Below are positions 1 to 9,341 of a stretch of 42,514 nucleotides of DNA, in pieces (the first letter of the stretch is position 1; every line of letters begins with the position of its first letter). Location: the NCBI RefSeq assembly GCF_000390185.1, contig NZ_AQHR01000011.1, forward strand, positions 1 to 42,514. Direction: 5' to 3'. Below the pieces are notes generated by a model. The model was not told where the DNA came from. It saw only the letters and a program-made list of their open reading frames with translations, and made no database searches. A program made the position numbers and the translations under genes. The DNA comes from Lunatimonas lonarensis (GTDB taxonomy: Bacteria; Bacteroidota; Bacteroidia; Cytophagales; Cyclobacteriaceae).

Positions 1-33
1 CACCACCTAGTTAGTTAACATGCACGGCACACC

Positions 34-60
34 AAAAAAAGCTGCCCCAAACGAGGCAGC
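34..60 (-). terminator. Rho-independent terminator of ugd
   Basis: Read on the minus strand, a GCTGCC / GGCAGC stem (55-60 with 41-46) and an 8-base loop are followed directly by seven T residues (34-40). It lies about 30 bases past the ugd stop codon and is in the right orientation to end that transcript. Confidence 0.8.
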
Positions 61-89
61 TTCTTCTATTCACAGATCGAATCCAATTA

Positions 90-1487
90 TCAACTCGGTG
101 TCCCGATCGAATACACCTGAAAGCCTATTTTCCGTAGCTTTTCGGCATCAAGCACGTTCCTTCCGTCGAATACATGCGCCGGCTTCAGCATATTGTCATA
201 TATTTTGGACCAATCATATTGCTTAAACACATCCCATTCCGTCAATACGGCGATTGCATGCGCTCCCTTGCATGCTTCATAGGGATCCTCTACCACATCG
301 ATGTATTTTCGGTTCTCCTCGGATGACCTTGTGTTCAGGTAGTCCATATCAACAAAAACCTGCTCTTCCTTTACCTTTGGATCGTAAACGGCTACATGTG
401 CCTGCTCGAACAACAGATGATCCGCCACGTAGATCGCTGCAGACTCGCGGGTATCGTTCGTGTCCTTTTTGAACGCCCAGCCCAAAAACGCAATCTTCTT
501 ACCGTTTACCGTATTGTACAAGCTGCGGATGATTTTTTTGGCAAATCTTCTTTTTTGGTGATCATTCATCTGAATGACCTGCTCCCAATAGTCGGCCACT
601 TCGTTCAAACCATAAGATCGGGAAATGTACACGAGGTTTAGAATATCCTTTTGAAAGCAGGAACCACCAAAGCCGACCGATGCTTTAAGGAACTTAGGCC
701 CGATACGGCTATCGGAGCCAATCGCCCTTGCCACCTCATTGATATCCGCCTCGGTGTGCTCACAAAGCTCCGAGAGTGAGTTGATGGAAGAAACCCGCTG
801 TGCAAGAAACGCATTTGCCGTCAACTTCGAGAGCTCTGAAGACCATACGTTGGTGGTCAGGATACGCTCCCTAGGTACCCACTGTGCGTAGACGTCGACC
901 AGTGCCTGAATGGCCTTCAATCCTTCTTCGGTTTGGTCGCCCCCTATCAGCACGCGGTCTGGATCCATCAAATCCTCTACGGCCGTTCCTTCTGCCAGAA
1001 ACTCTGGATTCGAAAGAATCTGAAAGCTCACCCCGCTTCCCGTATGATCCAAAATTGATTTGATCGTACTTGCCGTACGAACCGGCAAGGTGGATTTCTC
1101 CACAACAATCTTATCACTTTTCGCTACCCTTGCAATCTGCCGGGCACACAGTTCTATCCATTTCAGGTCCGCAGCCAAGCCCTTCCCCTCCCCATAGGTT
1201 TTGGTAGGCGTGTTTACGGAGATGAATATCATATCCGACTCGTCAATAGCCCCATCCACGTCTGTGGAAAAAAACAAATTCCTGCCTCTCGACTCAGCCA
1301 CCACTTCACCCAACCCCGGTTCATAAACAGGAATATTATTTACGTCCGGATCATTCCAGGCCGCAATCCTGGCCTCGTTGATATCTACAACCGTAACTTT
1401 GATACCTGGGCATTTCTTCGCGATGACAGCCATAGTAGGCCCGCCAACGTACCCTGCGCCAATACAACAAATTGATTTTACTTTCAT
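90..1487 (-). CDS. ugd: UDP-glucose 6-dehydrogenase
   Basis: Oxidises UDP-glucose to UDP-glucuronate with two NAD+, supplying a precursor for exopolysaccharide or glycan synthesis in the cytoplasm. The 465-residue protein starts with a Rossmann nucleotide-binding segment (GAGYVGGP, residues 10-17). The central [10 protein letters not shown] motif carries the catalytic Cys277, and a C-terminal UDP-binding domain includes [16 protein letters not shown]. The GYVGGPT N-terminus, the length and the Cys position resemble the animal-type UGDH subgroup more than the shorter enterobacterial enzymes; that is my reading from memory of the family. The start is ATG. It stands alone on the minus strand, with its own terminator downstream and a divergent sugar transferase 472 bases upstream, which fits a polysaccharide context. 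Confidence 0.95.
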   Translation of the reverse strand: MKVKSICCIGAGYVGGPTMAVIAKKCPGIKVTVVDINEARIAAWNDPDVNNIPVYEPGLGEVVAESRGRNLFFSTDVDGAIDESDMIFISVNTPTKTYGEGKGLAADLKWIELCARQIARVAKSDKIVVEKSTLPVRTASTIKSILDHTGSGVSFQILSNPEFLAEGTAVEDLMDPDRVLIGGDQTEEGLKAIQALVDVYAQWVPRERILTTNVWSSELSKLTANAFLAQRVSSINSLSELCEHTEADINEVARAIGSDSRIGPKFLKASVGFGGSCFQKDILNLVYISRSYGLNEVADYWEQVIQMNDHQKRRFAKKIIRSLYNTVNGKKIAFLGWAFKKDTNDTRESAAIYVADHLLFEQAHVAVYDPKVKEEQVFVDMDYLNTRSSEENRKYIDVVEDPYEACKGAHAIAVLTEWDVFKQYDWSKIYDNMLKPAHVFDGRNVLDAEKLRKIGFQVYSIGTPS

Positions 1488-1959
1488 TCCCTCTGCCTTA
1501 TTCTGATTAAAATATATGTAGCTGTAGTTAAACTCATCAAGGACAAAAAACGCTTAATTGAAAAGCATGCTGCTGTTTACTCGATGTAAAATTAATTTTT
1601 TTACTCAGTATAAAAAACACTTTTTTTCAAGCAACCTATTATTTTTAAAAACGTTTTAACTGAAAAATACACAAATCCGGGCTATTCCAAAATTTGCTTT
1701 TACCACTCTGGCCTTGTGAGTTAACCAACGATCAAAGGAGAGACATTGAATTTATTTTGAAAACCTTCGCTTAAACGAACACATATACCACCCCATGAAC
1801 ATCTCTTTAATCAGTATCCTAGGTATTTTAGAAACAAAATTTTCAGAAATCCCAAAAATCCACGTATCTTTAAATTCAGTTTTAGAAAAGTCAAAAAAAC
1901 ACCGCATAATTTAACAATTTTGAATCTTTAGGGGTTTAACTAGGAAATTTTAACGTTTT
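1488..1959. other. AT-rich divergent intergenic region
   Basis: This 472-base region separates the divergent ugd and sugar transferase genes. It is visibly A+T rich, and I find no convincing ORF. A TATCTTTA at 1865-1872 is one base off the Bacteroidota -7 element TAnnTTTG and would place a start site about 80 bases before the sugar transferase; this is weak. No matching element was seen for ugd on the minus strand. Confidence 0.3.
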
Positions 1960-2655
1960 ATGCAGAAAGTCTTTGCCAGGGTAGAAGAGGTAGAATATTG
2001 TAGAGACCTAGAGGACCAATTTTTCAGCGACAACACAGCTTTACTGTTATCCCCACGAGTCAGTGAAAGCCTCTCAAAACGGGTAATGGACGTATCCATT
2101 TCCATTACATTGTTGGTCGGTGTGCTTTCGTGGCTATATCCCATTGTATGGCTGTTGATCAGGGGAACTTCCAGGGGGCCCGTCATCTATAAACAGCTAC
2201 GACACGGTAAAGACAACATCCCGTTTTATTGCTATAAGTTCAGAACCCTTCGGGAAGTGCCCGATTCGGACTTCCGGCAGACATCGATCAACGATCCACG
2301 AATCACCACGATAGGTAAAATCCTTCGAAGGACAAGTATCGACGAGCTCCCCCAAATTTTTAATGTATTGAAGGGAGAAATGTCAATCGTTGGGCCCAGG
2401 CCCCATCCCATCTTTCTAAATGACGTGTTCTCCAAAGAACACAGGAACCTGATGAGAAGGCATGTGGTAAAACCTGGAATTACGGGGTTGGCACAGGCGA
2501 AGGGATACCGTGGTGCCATCCGCGAAAGCCGCCAGATGGCATCCAGGCTCAAGCTCGACTTTTTTTATATTCGAAAAGGTACGGTTTGGATGGATTTGAT
2601 CATTATCTTCTGGACCGCAAAGCTTATCTTGCTGAAAAATGAAAATGCCTGCTAA
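1960..2655 (+). CDS. Polyprenyl-phosphate sugar-1-phosphate transferase (bacterial sugar transferase)
   Basis: Likely transfers a sugar-1-phosphate from a nucleotide sugar to undecaprenyl phosphate, the first membrane step of exopolysaccharide or O-unit synthesis. The protein has 231 residues and corresponds to the small, single-membrane-segment form of the family (PglC/WcaJ C-terminal domain). It shows KRVMDV followed by a hydrophobic segment at about residues 46-68, GPVIYKQ (73-79), KFRT (93-96), the catalytic Asp-Glu pair in SIDELPQ (D128, E129), VGPRP (144-148) and KPGITGLAQ (171-179). The start is ATG with no Shine-Dalgarno sequence. The last codons and the stop lie inside a terminator hairpin. 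Sugar specificity cannot be read from the sequence. Confidence 0.9.
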   Translation: MQKVFARVEEVEYCRDLEDQFFSDNTALLLSPRVSESLSKRVMDVSISITLLVGVLSWLYPIVWLLIRGTSRGPVIYKQLRHGKDNIPFYCYKFRTLREVPDSDFRQTSINDPRITTIGKILRRTSIDELPQIFNVLKGEMSIVGPRPHPIFLNDVFSKEHRNLMRRHVVKPGITGLAQAKGYRGAIRESRQMASRLKLDFFYIRKGTVWMDLIIIFWTAKLILLKNENAC

Positions 2656-2671
2656 GCAGGCATTTTCATTT
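2637..2671. terminator. Bidirectional terminator overlapping a stop codon
   Basis: A perfect 16-base inverted repeat (2637-2652 with 2656-2671) has a 3-base loop, and the loop is exactly the TAA stop codon (2653-2655) of the sugar transferase. The core is AATGCCTGC / GCAGGCATT, flanked by A and T runs on both sides, so it can work in both directions. It lies between this gene and the convergent cysQ, which ends at 2694. Confidence 0.85.
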
Positions 2672-2693
2672 AATGAACCGGCCCGGCATTCAC

Positions 2694-3473
2694 TCAGAAT
2701 GGCAGATCTGTGGTATTGTAACAGATAAAATGGGGGTTCAACAGATTCTGCTTGTTGTAGGTCAATGGCCTGCTTCCGTCCACCAATACTACCTCTGCAC
2801 CCAACGCGCGTAGCACCCCATGGGCAGCAGCGGTATCCCACTCCATCGTCGGCGCAAAGCGAGGATAGACTTGTGCCTTGTTTTCTGCCACAAGCATAAA
2901 CTTAAGTGACGAGCCCATACTCACAATTTCTGCCTCTGAATACTTATCCAGAAATGCCTGCGTTTCCTCGTTCAAATGAGACCTGCTGGCCACAATGGTC
3001 TTAACCTGCCTCTCAGATGGTAACTGAAGGCGTTGCGGAGCATAGGAACTCACCTGTTTCCAAGCTCCCCCCTCCTCAAAACCCCAGTACATCCAATCCA
3101 GCACCGGCGCATAAACAACGCCTAAAACCGGCACTCCCTGATGAATCAGGGCTATATTGACGGTAAACTCCCCGTTCTTACGAATAAATTCCTTTGTGCC
3201 ATCGAGTGGATCAACCATCCAGAAATAATCCCATTCCGACCGCTCTCCATAGGGGGTTTCCATGCCCTCTTCAGAAAGTACTGGGATTTTTGTTTCAGCA
3301 AGATACCCCGCAATCACTTGATGTGCAGCCCGATCTGCCAGCGTAAGGGGAGAACTGTCCTGCTTATATTCCACGCCAAATTCCGCGGTATCATAAATCT
3401 TCAATATTTCCTGGCCGGCATCTCTCGCCGCTTTTTTTGCCACTTCCGTGAGTGATGAAAGAACGATTTCCAT
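2694..3473 (-). CDS. cysQ: 3'(2'),5'-bisphosphate nucleotidase
   Basis: Hydrolyses 3'-phosphoadenosine 5'-phosphate (PAP), the by-product of PAPS use, to AMP and phosphate. The 259-residue protein has the inositol-monophosphatase fold signatures: LSEEG (66-70), the metal-binding DPLDGTKEF (88-96) and a late EWDTAAAHG motif that binds the third side of the active site. It is the last gene of a leftward operon, 13 bases after cysN, which agrees with a role in clearing PAP made from the PAPS produced upstream. The start is ATG and no ribosome binding site is obvious. Confidence 0.93.
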   Translation of the reverse strand: MEIVLSSLTEVAKKAARDAGQEILKIYDTAEFGVEYKQDSSPLTLADRAAHQVIAGYLAETKIPVLSEEGMETPYGERSEWDYFWMVDPLDGTKEFIRKNGEFTVNIALIHQGVPVLGVVYAPVLDWMYWGFEEGGAWKQVSSYAPQRLQLPSERQVKTIVASRSHLNEETQAFLDKYSEAEIVSMGSSLKFMLVAENKAQVYPRFAPTMEWDTAAAHGVLRALGAEVVLVDGSRPLTYNKQNLLNPHFICYNTTDLPF

Positions 3474-3486
3474 ATACTATCTAGTC

Positions 3487-4746
3487 TTAAATGATCATGC
3501 CGGCAGCTACTGTTTCATTTGTGTTGGGATCAACCAGTATCAGGCTGCCTGTCTGTCTGTTCCGCCTGTAAGCGTCGAAGAAAAGAGGATTGGCCGCACG
3601 AATGCTGACCCGACCGATTTCGTTAAGCCCCAACTCTACAATCTGATCTTCCCTATGAAGGGTGTTCACATTAACCCGGTACTGGATCTCCTTCACCATT
3701 GCCTGGCACTCCTGAGTGGTATGTCTAAGCATGAATTTCGTTCTAGCTTGCAGGGGACGTTGGTTCATCCAGCACAGCATAACTTCGAGATCCTGGCCGA
3801 CTTGGGGCACATTATTGGGTCGGACGATCATATCCCCTCGACTGATATCAATCTCGTCGGCCAAGGTAATGGTAACGGACATAGGCGCAAAGGCCTCCTG
3901 AACCTGCTCCCCATTCAATTCGATGGTTTTGATGGTAGAGGTAAATCCAGACGGCAACACCTTTACTTCATCACCTGGCTTAAATATCCCGCCTTCAATC
4001 CTCCCCGCATAACCACGAAAATCCTGGTGCTCCAACGTATGCGGTCGAATGACCATCTGCACCGGAAAACGACAGTCTATATGATTGAGATCCGATGCGA
4101 TATGAACGTGTTCAAGTAAGTATAACAGGGTGGACCCTTCGTACCACGGCATGTTCTTAGACCGTTCGACTACGTTGTCACCATTTAGGGCCGAAATCGG
4201 CACAAACTGGATATCCTTAATGTCCATCTTACTTGAAAAAGCCTTGTAATCCTTTACGATGTTTTCATAGACTTCCTCACTATAATCCACCAAATCCATC
4301 TTGTTGATACACACAATCACGTGGGGTATTTTTAAAAGAGACGCTATAAAGGAATGCCGGTAGGTCTGCTCCAACAATCCCTTTCTTGCATCGACCAAAA
4401 TGATCGCCAGATTGGCCGTGGACGCACCTGTTACCATGTTACGGGTATATTGGATATGCCCCGGGGTATCGGCGATGATGAATTTACGCCTGGGAGTAGC
4501 GAAATATCGATAGGCAACATCGATCGTGATGCCCTGTTCCCGTTCGGATTTCAAGCCATCGGTCAGAAGGGACAAATCCACGTAGTCAAATCCCTTTTTC
4601 TGACTGGAGGTTTTTACGGCTTCGATTTGATCCTCAAAAATGGACTTTGAATCATATAGTAAACGCCCGATCAGTGTGCTTTTCCCGTCGTCTACCGAAC
4701 CGGCTGTAGTGAATCGTAATATCTGATTATTGTCTTGTATGGCCAT
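3487..4746 (-). CDS. cysN: Sulfate adenylyltransferase subunit 1 (GTPase)
   Basis: This is the regulatory GTPase subunit of ATP sulfurylase; with CysD it forms adenosine 5'-phosphosulfate from sulfate and ATP. The 419-residue protein has an elongation-factor-like G domain: P-loop GSVDDGKST (16-24), DTPGH (93-97) and NKMD (148-151). Two beta-barrel domains follow, with DFRGYAGRIEGG and a C-terminal part ending VAAGMII. It is a stand-alone CysN, not fused to an APS kinase, because cysC is a separate gene in this operon. It follows cysD after a 98-base gap. Confidence 0.95.
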   Translation of the reverse strand: MAIQDNNQILRFTTAGSVDDGKSTLIGRLLYDSKSIFEDQIEAVKTSSQKKGFDYVDLSLLTDGLKSEREQGITIDVAYRYFATPRRKFIIADTPGHIQYTRNMVTGASTANLAIILVDARKGLLEQTYRHSFIASLLKIPHVIVCINKMDLVDYSEEVYENIVKDYKAFSSKMDIKDIQFVPISALNGDNVVERSKNMPWYEGSTLLYLLEHVHIASDLNHIDCRFPVQMVIRPHTLEHQDFRGYAGRIEGGIFKPGDEVKVLPSGFTSTIKTIELNGEQVQEAFAPMSVTITLADEIDISRGDMIVRPNNVPQVGQDLEVMLCWMNQRPLQARTKFMLRHTTQECQAMVKEIQYRVNVNTLHREDQIVELGLNEIGRVSIRAANPLFFDAYRRNRQTGSLILVDPNTNETVAAGMII

Positions 4747-4844
4747 TGTGTTATATCATTGTTTATAGAAATACCTGTCGAATTTTCCGAAGGGCCTAGA
4801 TGACTTGGCTCAACGCGCTGAATACTGACCCTTCTGAATGTCCG

Positions 4845-5750
4845 CTAAAAATATCCACTCTTCTTGCGGTCTTCCATCGCCGTTTCACCTCGTTTGTCGT
4901 CTGCCCGGGTACCTCGTTCGGTGGTCCGGGTAGTAGCTACCTCCTCGATGATTTTATCCAGGCTATCCGCTGTAGATTCCACCGCGCCTGTTATGGGCAT
5001 ATCTCCGCAGGTTCGGTAACGAACCGTAAGTGTCTTTACTTCCTCGTGAGGCTGGAGCTTAATAAATTCGGACTTGGCCAAAATCACGCCATCCCGAACG
5101 ACACACTCCCGCTGATGGGAAAAGTAAAGCGAAGGAAGGGGTATGTTTTCGTATTGGATATATTGCCACACATCCATTTCCGTCCAGTTGGAAATCGGAA
5201 ACACCCTGAAGTGTTCGCCTATGTGTTTACGTCCGTTGAAAAGATTCCACAACTCAGGCCGCTGATTTTTTGGATCCCACTGTCCAAACTCGTCCCTATG
5301 GGAGAAGAAACGTTCCTTTGCCCGAGCCTTTTCCTCGTCCCTTCGGGCTCCTCCCATCGCAGCATCTATTTTGTAGGCTTCCAGGGTATCCAATAGGGTC
5401 ACGGTCTGTAATGCATTTCTACTTGCATTGACACCGGTTTCTTCACGAACCCTCCCCTTGTCTATGCTTTCCTGTACGGATCCTACTATCAGCTGTACAC
5501 CCAAACGGCTGACCAATTCATCGCGAAACTCGATTGTCTCCGGGAAGTTATGGCCCGTATCGATGTGTATCAACGGAAAGGGAATCCTGGAGGGATAAAA
5601 TGCCTTCTTTGATAAATGGGCCAAAACGATACTGTCCTTTCCTCCGGAAAACAGCAAGGCGGGCTTCTCAAACTGGGAAACAACTTCCCGGATGACAAAA
5701 ATGGCCTCAGCTTCCAGTTCCTTCAAATGCGATAAATAATATTGTCCCAT
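4845..5750 (-). CDS. cysD: Sulfate adenylyltransferase subunit 2
   Basis: This is the catalytic subunit of ATP sulfurylase. The PP-loop ATP-binding motif SGGKDS is at residues 35-40, followed by HIDTGHNFPET and GGARRDEEKARAKER, all typical of CysD. The C-terminus ends in RKKSGYF, as in other members. I start at the ATG at 5750, giving 301 residues. A longer reading from 5795 would run 44 bases into cysC and adds residues not seen in the family. The chosen ATG lies one base after the cysC stop codon, which suggests translational coupling. Confidence 0.95.
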   Translation of the reverse strand: MGQYYLSHLKELEAEAIFVIREVVSQFEKPALLFSGGKDSIVLAHLSKKAFYPSRIPFPLIHIDTGHNFPETIEFRDELVSRLGVQLIVGSVQESIDKGRVREETGVNASRNALQTVTLLDTLEAYKIDAAMGGARRDEEKARAKERFFSHRDEFGQWDPKNQRPELWNLFNGRKHIGEHFRVFPISNWTEMDVWQYIQYENIPLPSLYFSHQRECVVRDGVILAKSEFIKLQPHEEVKTLTVRYRTCGDMPITGAVESTADSLDKIIEEVATTRTTERGTRADDKRGETAMEDRKKSGYF

Positions 5751-5751
5751 A

Positions 5752-6345
5752 TTAACGTTTAATTTTTGGTTGTATAGCCTGTATAATCGATTCAATAGCG
5801 TGTTCCAATTTCACCTCAGCGGTCTTGATGACCATAAACGGGTCTGTAGGCGCTTCATAGGGCGACCCAATTCCCGTAAAATCCTTGATCAATCCCATGC
5901 GGGCTTTTTGATAAAGTCCCTTCACGTCTCTCCGTTCGCACTCCTCCAATGGACAGTCTACAAAAACCTCCAGAAAATTTTCCTCTCCTACAAGTTCACG
6001 GATGATTTCCCGATCGGAAATAAATGGGGAGATAAATGCGGAAAGAACGATCAAACCCGCATCGAGCATCAACCGGCTCACCTCTCCGATACGTCGGATA
6101 TTCTCAACCCTGTCCTGTTCGGAAAACGTAAGATCCTTGTTTAACCCCGTACGCACGTTGTCCCCATCGAGCAAATAGGTATGGAACCCCTGCTGATGAA
6201 GCGCAAACTCAACCCCATTGGCCAAGGTAGATTTTCCCGATCCCGAAAGACCCGTAAACCACAACAGCCGGGGACGTTGCCCCAGCGATTGAATCCTCAG
6301 TTCCTGGGAAACCTTAAACTGGGTTGGATGTATATCTTCACGCAT
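5752..6345 (-). CDS. cysC: Adenylylsulfate (APS) kinase
   Basis: Phosphorylates APS to PAPS. The 197-residue protein has Walker [10 protein letters not shown] (32-40), [22 protein letters not shown], the SAFISPF segment and the [12 protein letters not shown] lid region. I prefer the ATG at 6345 (reads MREDIHPTQ, the usual N-terminus) over an in-frame TTG at 6357. It is the second gene of the operon, 38 bases after the permease and one base before cysD. Its separate presence shows the pathway continues to PAPS. Whether PAPS is then reduced or used for sulfation is not decided here, as neither cysH nor a sulfotransferase is in the window. Confidence 0.95.
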   Translation of the reverse strand: MREDIHPTQFKVSQELRIQSLGQRPRLLWFTGLSGSGKSTLANGVEFALHQQGFHTYLLDGDNVRTGLNKDLTFSEQDRVENIRRIGEVSRLMLDAGLIVLSAFISPFISDREIIRELVGEENFLEVFVDCPLEECERRDVKGLYQKARMGLIKDFTGIGSPYEAPTDPFMVIKTAEVKLEHAIESIIQAIQPKIKR

Positions 6346-6383
6346 AATTGGATTCAATTTTCATCTTCATTTAACTTCATTCT

Positions 6384-8147
6384 TCAATCCAGCCCATAAA
6401 ACCATTTGACAAACATCAGTACCGTTATCGTATACACAACTGTCAAGGGTAACCCGACCTTGAAATAATCCCTGAATTTATAATTGCCCGGCCCCATTAC
6501 CATCAGATTGGTCTGGTAACCGATCGGGGTCATGAAATCTCCGGAAGCGGCAAAAGCGATCGTTACAAAAAATGGCGTCAATGGCTGGCCAAGCTGCGTG
6601 CCCATCTCCAAGGCAAGCGGAAACATAATCGAAACCGCGGCAGCATTCGTAATTAAACTCGTAAGTAACAAGGTAATGGCAAACAGCACCACAAGCGACA
6701 ACATTTCCCCTGAGCCATTGGTGAGAAACAAGATCCCTTCCACCATCAAGTTTGCAGCACCAGAATTCTTCAAGGCCACCCCTATTGCCAATGAACTCAC
6801 CAAAATCAACAACAGATCGAGATCTACCGATTTCCGTAGGGTCGCCAAATTTAATACTTTAAAAACATATAAAATAATGATACCGGTAAATGCCGCCATG
6901 AATAAGTCCATAACACCCGAAATACCAAGAACAAGTACCGCAATCGCCAGGAGACTGGGTAGTTTTTTCCCGTGCTTCCGTTCAGGCTGAATCTCCCCCT
7001 GCAAGGTCACGATGATCAGATCTTTGGGCTGATCACTTTGGAGTGTGTTTTTTCCCGTCAACATAAGTAACAAATCTCCGGCCTGCAGGCGGGTTTCCCC
7101 TATATTTCCTTTGATTATTTCTCCATTTCTGTGAATGGAAATAATCGATGCCTGATATCGCTTCCTAAAGTCACTGTTTTTGACCTTTTCTCCAATAAGC
7201 GAAGAAGATGCCGGCACTACCGCTTCGGTCAGCTGGAAAAAAGCATTTTGGTTCACATGGCTCTCTTCGGGAAGGCTCAATCCATTTTCCTCCTGAATGA
7301 GAGAAAGAATTGCCTTGGTATTCCCGGTAAAAAAGAGCTTGTCTCCCACCCGCAACACTTCCTTGGGTGACACCGGTGATATCTCTTGTCCATCGCGGGA
7401 AATCTCCGCCAAAAAGATTTCCTTTAGGTTTCGCAGACCCGCCTCTTTGATGGTTTTACCCACCATTTTGGATCCAGAGGGAACATACGTCTCCACGAGG
7501 TATTCATTGAGGTGCTGTATGACCTCCTGCCTATTTTCCTCCCTATTCGGTAGCAGTAAGTGTGAGAAAAAACCCAGGTAAATAATACCCAATACCGTGA
7601 CCAACAGGCCCAAAAAGAAAAAGTCCTGGAACCCTAAAAGGGGCAAACCATACTGGCTGATTAGACCATTCAGCACGAGGTTCGTGGAAGTACCGATAAC
7701 AGTGATCATCCCCCCCAAAATGGTAGAATAAGACAGGGGTATCAAAAACCTGGAAGCGGGATACTTGTTGACCGCCGCCCACTCCTTTACATAAGGAATC
7801 ATAAATGCCACCACCGGTGTATTGTTAAGTACGGCGGAAAGGCTGCTTACCAGCATCATCATTCTAAAACGGAAGGCTGTAGGCCCCAATTTTTGGCTGA
7901 ACAGCCGAAAGAAAAAACCGGTGCCGATGTTCTTCTGTATGCCGGCTGTCAATGCGATTAGCAGGAAAATCACAATAATCTGCTTGTTCGCCAACCCCGC
8001 CAAAAACTCCTCCGGTTTGATGATCTGCAGAATCAAAAACAAAAATGCAGTAATCAGAAAGGCAAAAGCCGCCCGCAGATAATCCTTGTACAAGACAACC
8101 ACCAACCCGATAACCACCAGAATGGTAATGATTTCAGAAAAATACAT
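6384..8147 (-). CDS. SLC13/DASS-family permease with two RCK_C domains, probable sulfate transporter
   Basis: An inner membrane transporter of 587 residues. Hydrophobic segments of the SLC13/ArsB fold occupy the N-terminal and C-terminal parts, separated by a soluble region with two TrkA-C (RCK_C) type domains at about residues 220-285 and 305-370. The typical paired motifs are visible: LNNTPVVAFMIP and IGTSTNLVLNG in the first half, TNAAAVSIMFPLA and TPIGYQTNLMVMGPG in the second. It heads the cysC-cysD-cysN-cysQ operon, so sulfate is the most likely substrate; this is inferred from context, since the family also carries other anions. The ATG at 8147 was chosen over an upstream in-frame TTG at 8177. 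Confidence 0.85.
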   Translation of the reverse strand: MYFSEIITILVVIGLVVVLYKDYLRAAFAFLITAFLFLILQIIKPEEFLAGLANKQIIVIFLLIALTAGIQKNIGTGFFFRLFSQKLGPTAFRFRMMMLVSSLSAVLNNTPVVAFMIPYVKEWAAVNKYPASRFLIPLSYSTILGGMITVIGTSTNLVLNGLISQYGLPLLGFQDFFFLGLLVTVLGIIYLGFFSHLLLPNREENRQEVIQHLNEYLVETYVPSGSKMVGKTIKEAGLRNLKEIFLAEISRDGQEISPVSPKEVLRVGDKLFFTGNTKAILSLIQEENGLSLPEESHVNQNAFFQLTEAVVPASSSLIGEKVKNSDFRKRYQASIISIHRNGEIIKGNIGETRLQAGDLLLMLTGKNTLQSDQPKDLIIVTLQGEIQPERKHGKKLPSLLAIAVLVLGISGVMDLFMAAFTGIIILYVFKVLNLATLRKSVDLDLLLILVSSLAIGVALKNSGAANLMVEGILFLTNGSGEMLSLVVLFAITLLLTSLITNAAAVSIMFPLALEMGTQLGQPLTPFFVTIAFAASGDFMTPIGYQTNLMVMGPGNYKFRDYFKVGLPLTVVYTITVLMFVKWFYGLD

Positions 8148-8388
8148 AGGTGCAATAAACGGTACGAACTTAAGCAATCGCTGAAACTAATGCTACTAAA
8201 ACGGGAATAAACTCCACATTTTCTAAAACTCTACAAACCTAACAGTTTTTATAGGGTTTTAAAAATCCCGATCAACAATTTTTTTTCAGACGACTTCTCA
8301 AACCGGCCAAACCACTTTCCCAACCCTTTCTTCGCCAAAAAACGCAAAAATCCATTAATTTTACCCAACACTACGTACCAAACGACCG
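8148..8388. other. Divergent intergenic region between sulfate operon and metallophosphoesterase
   Basis: A 241-base A+T-rich region with the leftward -7 candidate at 8234-8241. On the plus strand a TAATTTTA near 8356 is one base from TAnnTTTG and could serve the rightward gene. No ORF or stable hairpin was seen. Confidence 0.3.
8234..8241 (-). promoter_or_regulatory. Candidate -7 promoter element of the sulfate operon
   Basis: On the minus strand this reads TAGGTTTG, a full match to the Bacteroidota TAnnTTTG element, about 85 bases upstream of the permease start codon. I see no clear TTG element at the usual distance upstream, so the call rests on the -7 element and position alone. Confidence 0.4.
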
Positions 8389-9330
8389 ATGATCACACGC
8401 TTCCATTACCTTTTGGCCCTATGCCTGTTTTTTTATGCCTGCGCTCCCACCACGGATGACACGTTCGACTTCATGGTAATAGGGGATGTGCCCTACCACC
8501 TACCGGAGGATTTCCCAAGGTTTGAAAATATGATCCAAGCTATCAATGCACATAAACCGGCTTTTACCATCCATGTGGGCGATATAAAATCGGGCAGCAC
8601 TCCGTGCAGTGACGAGTACTACGAAAGGATTCAGGCCTATTTCGGGCAATTTGAACAACCGCTTGTGTACACCCCAGGGGATAATGAATGGACCGATTGC
8701 CACCGTCCGGCCTGTGGAGCATACGATCCGGAAGAACGGCTGGACAAACTGCGGCAGCTCTTCTTCTCCCAGGCCCAAAGCCAGGGTAAAAACCCGCTAT
8801 ACCTCCACACCCAAAACAGCTACGAAGGCTTTGAGAAGTTTGTGGAAAATGCCCTATGGGAGGCAAATAACGTTTCCTTTGCCACCATCCATGTGGTAGG
8901 CTCAAACAACAACCTCAAACTGGACAGCCTCGCTTTGAACGATGAATTTTATGAACGGGAAATGGCCTCCTTGTTTTGGTTAAACCGGGTTTTCGACGCG
9001 GCCATCGAGAAAAACCACCAAGGAATCGTCATCGCCCTACATGCAGGCCTAAACTACCGCAGCCAAGAAAGCAGCAACGGTCACCTCTCCTTCGTAAAAC
9101 TGCTGAACGAACGCGTCGCCGCCTTTGATAAGCCGATTTTATTGCTTTACGGTGATTTTCACAAATTCGCGGTAGATAAACCGTTGGTGGACGAAAAACG
9201 AAAGGTACGGACAAATTTTACGCAGGTACAGACCTTCGGCGACAGGGACATGCACGCGGTCCGCATTCGTGTGAACCCCCAAAATCCAACTCTTTTTGAA
9301 GTTTACCAACATTTTATCCCCGGCAACTGA
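8389..9330 (+). CDS. Calcineurin-like metallophosphoesterase, predicted lipoprotein
   Basis: A 313-residue protein with a short hydrophobic N-terminus ending in FFYAC (Cys18), a plausible if imperfect lipobox, so it is probably exported and lipid-anchored. The mature part has metallophosphoesterase signatures: DVPY (33-36), HVGDIKSG, the GDNEWTDC motif corresponding to GNHD/GDNE, a HAGL motif and a late YGDFHKF in place of the usual GHxH. These are metal ligands of a two-metal centre. The substrate is unknown. It is transcribed alone to the right; an intergenic repeat begins 12 bases after its stop. Confidence 0.8.
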   Translation: MITRFHYLLALCLFFYACAPTTDDTFDFMVIGDVPYHLPEDFPRFENMIQAINAHKPAFTIHVGDIKSGSTPCSDEYYERIQAYFGQFEQPLVYTPGDNEWTDCHRPACGAYDPEERLDKLRQLFFSQAQSQGKNPLYLHTQNSYEGFEKFVENALWEANNVSFATIHVVGSNNNLKLDSLALNDEFYEREMASLFWLNRVFDAAIEKNHQGIVIALHAGLNYRSQESSNGHLSFVKLLNERVAAFDKPILLLYGDFHKFAVDKPLVDEKRKVRTNFTQVQTFGDRDMHAVRIRVNPQNPTLFEVYQHFIPGN

Positions 9331-9341
9331 CGCCATTTAAC

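Noticed and set aside
3448-4119. Long plus-strand open frame across cysQ and cysN
   Set aside because: It overlaps two clear genes on the other strand and shows no domain.
5751-5795. Longer cysD start extending into cysC
   Set aside because: The ATG at 5750 lies one base after the cysC stop and gives the normal N-terminus.
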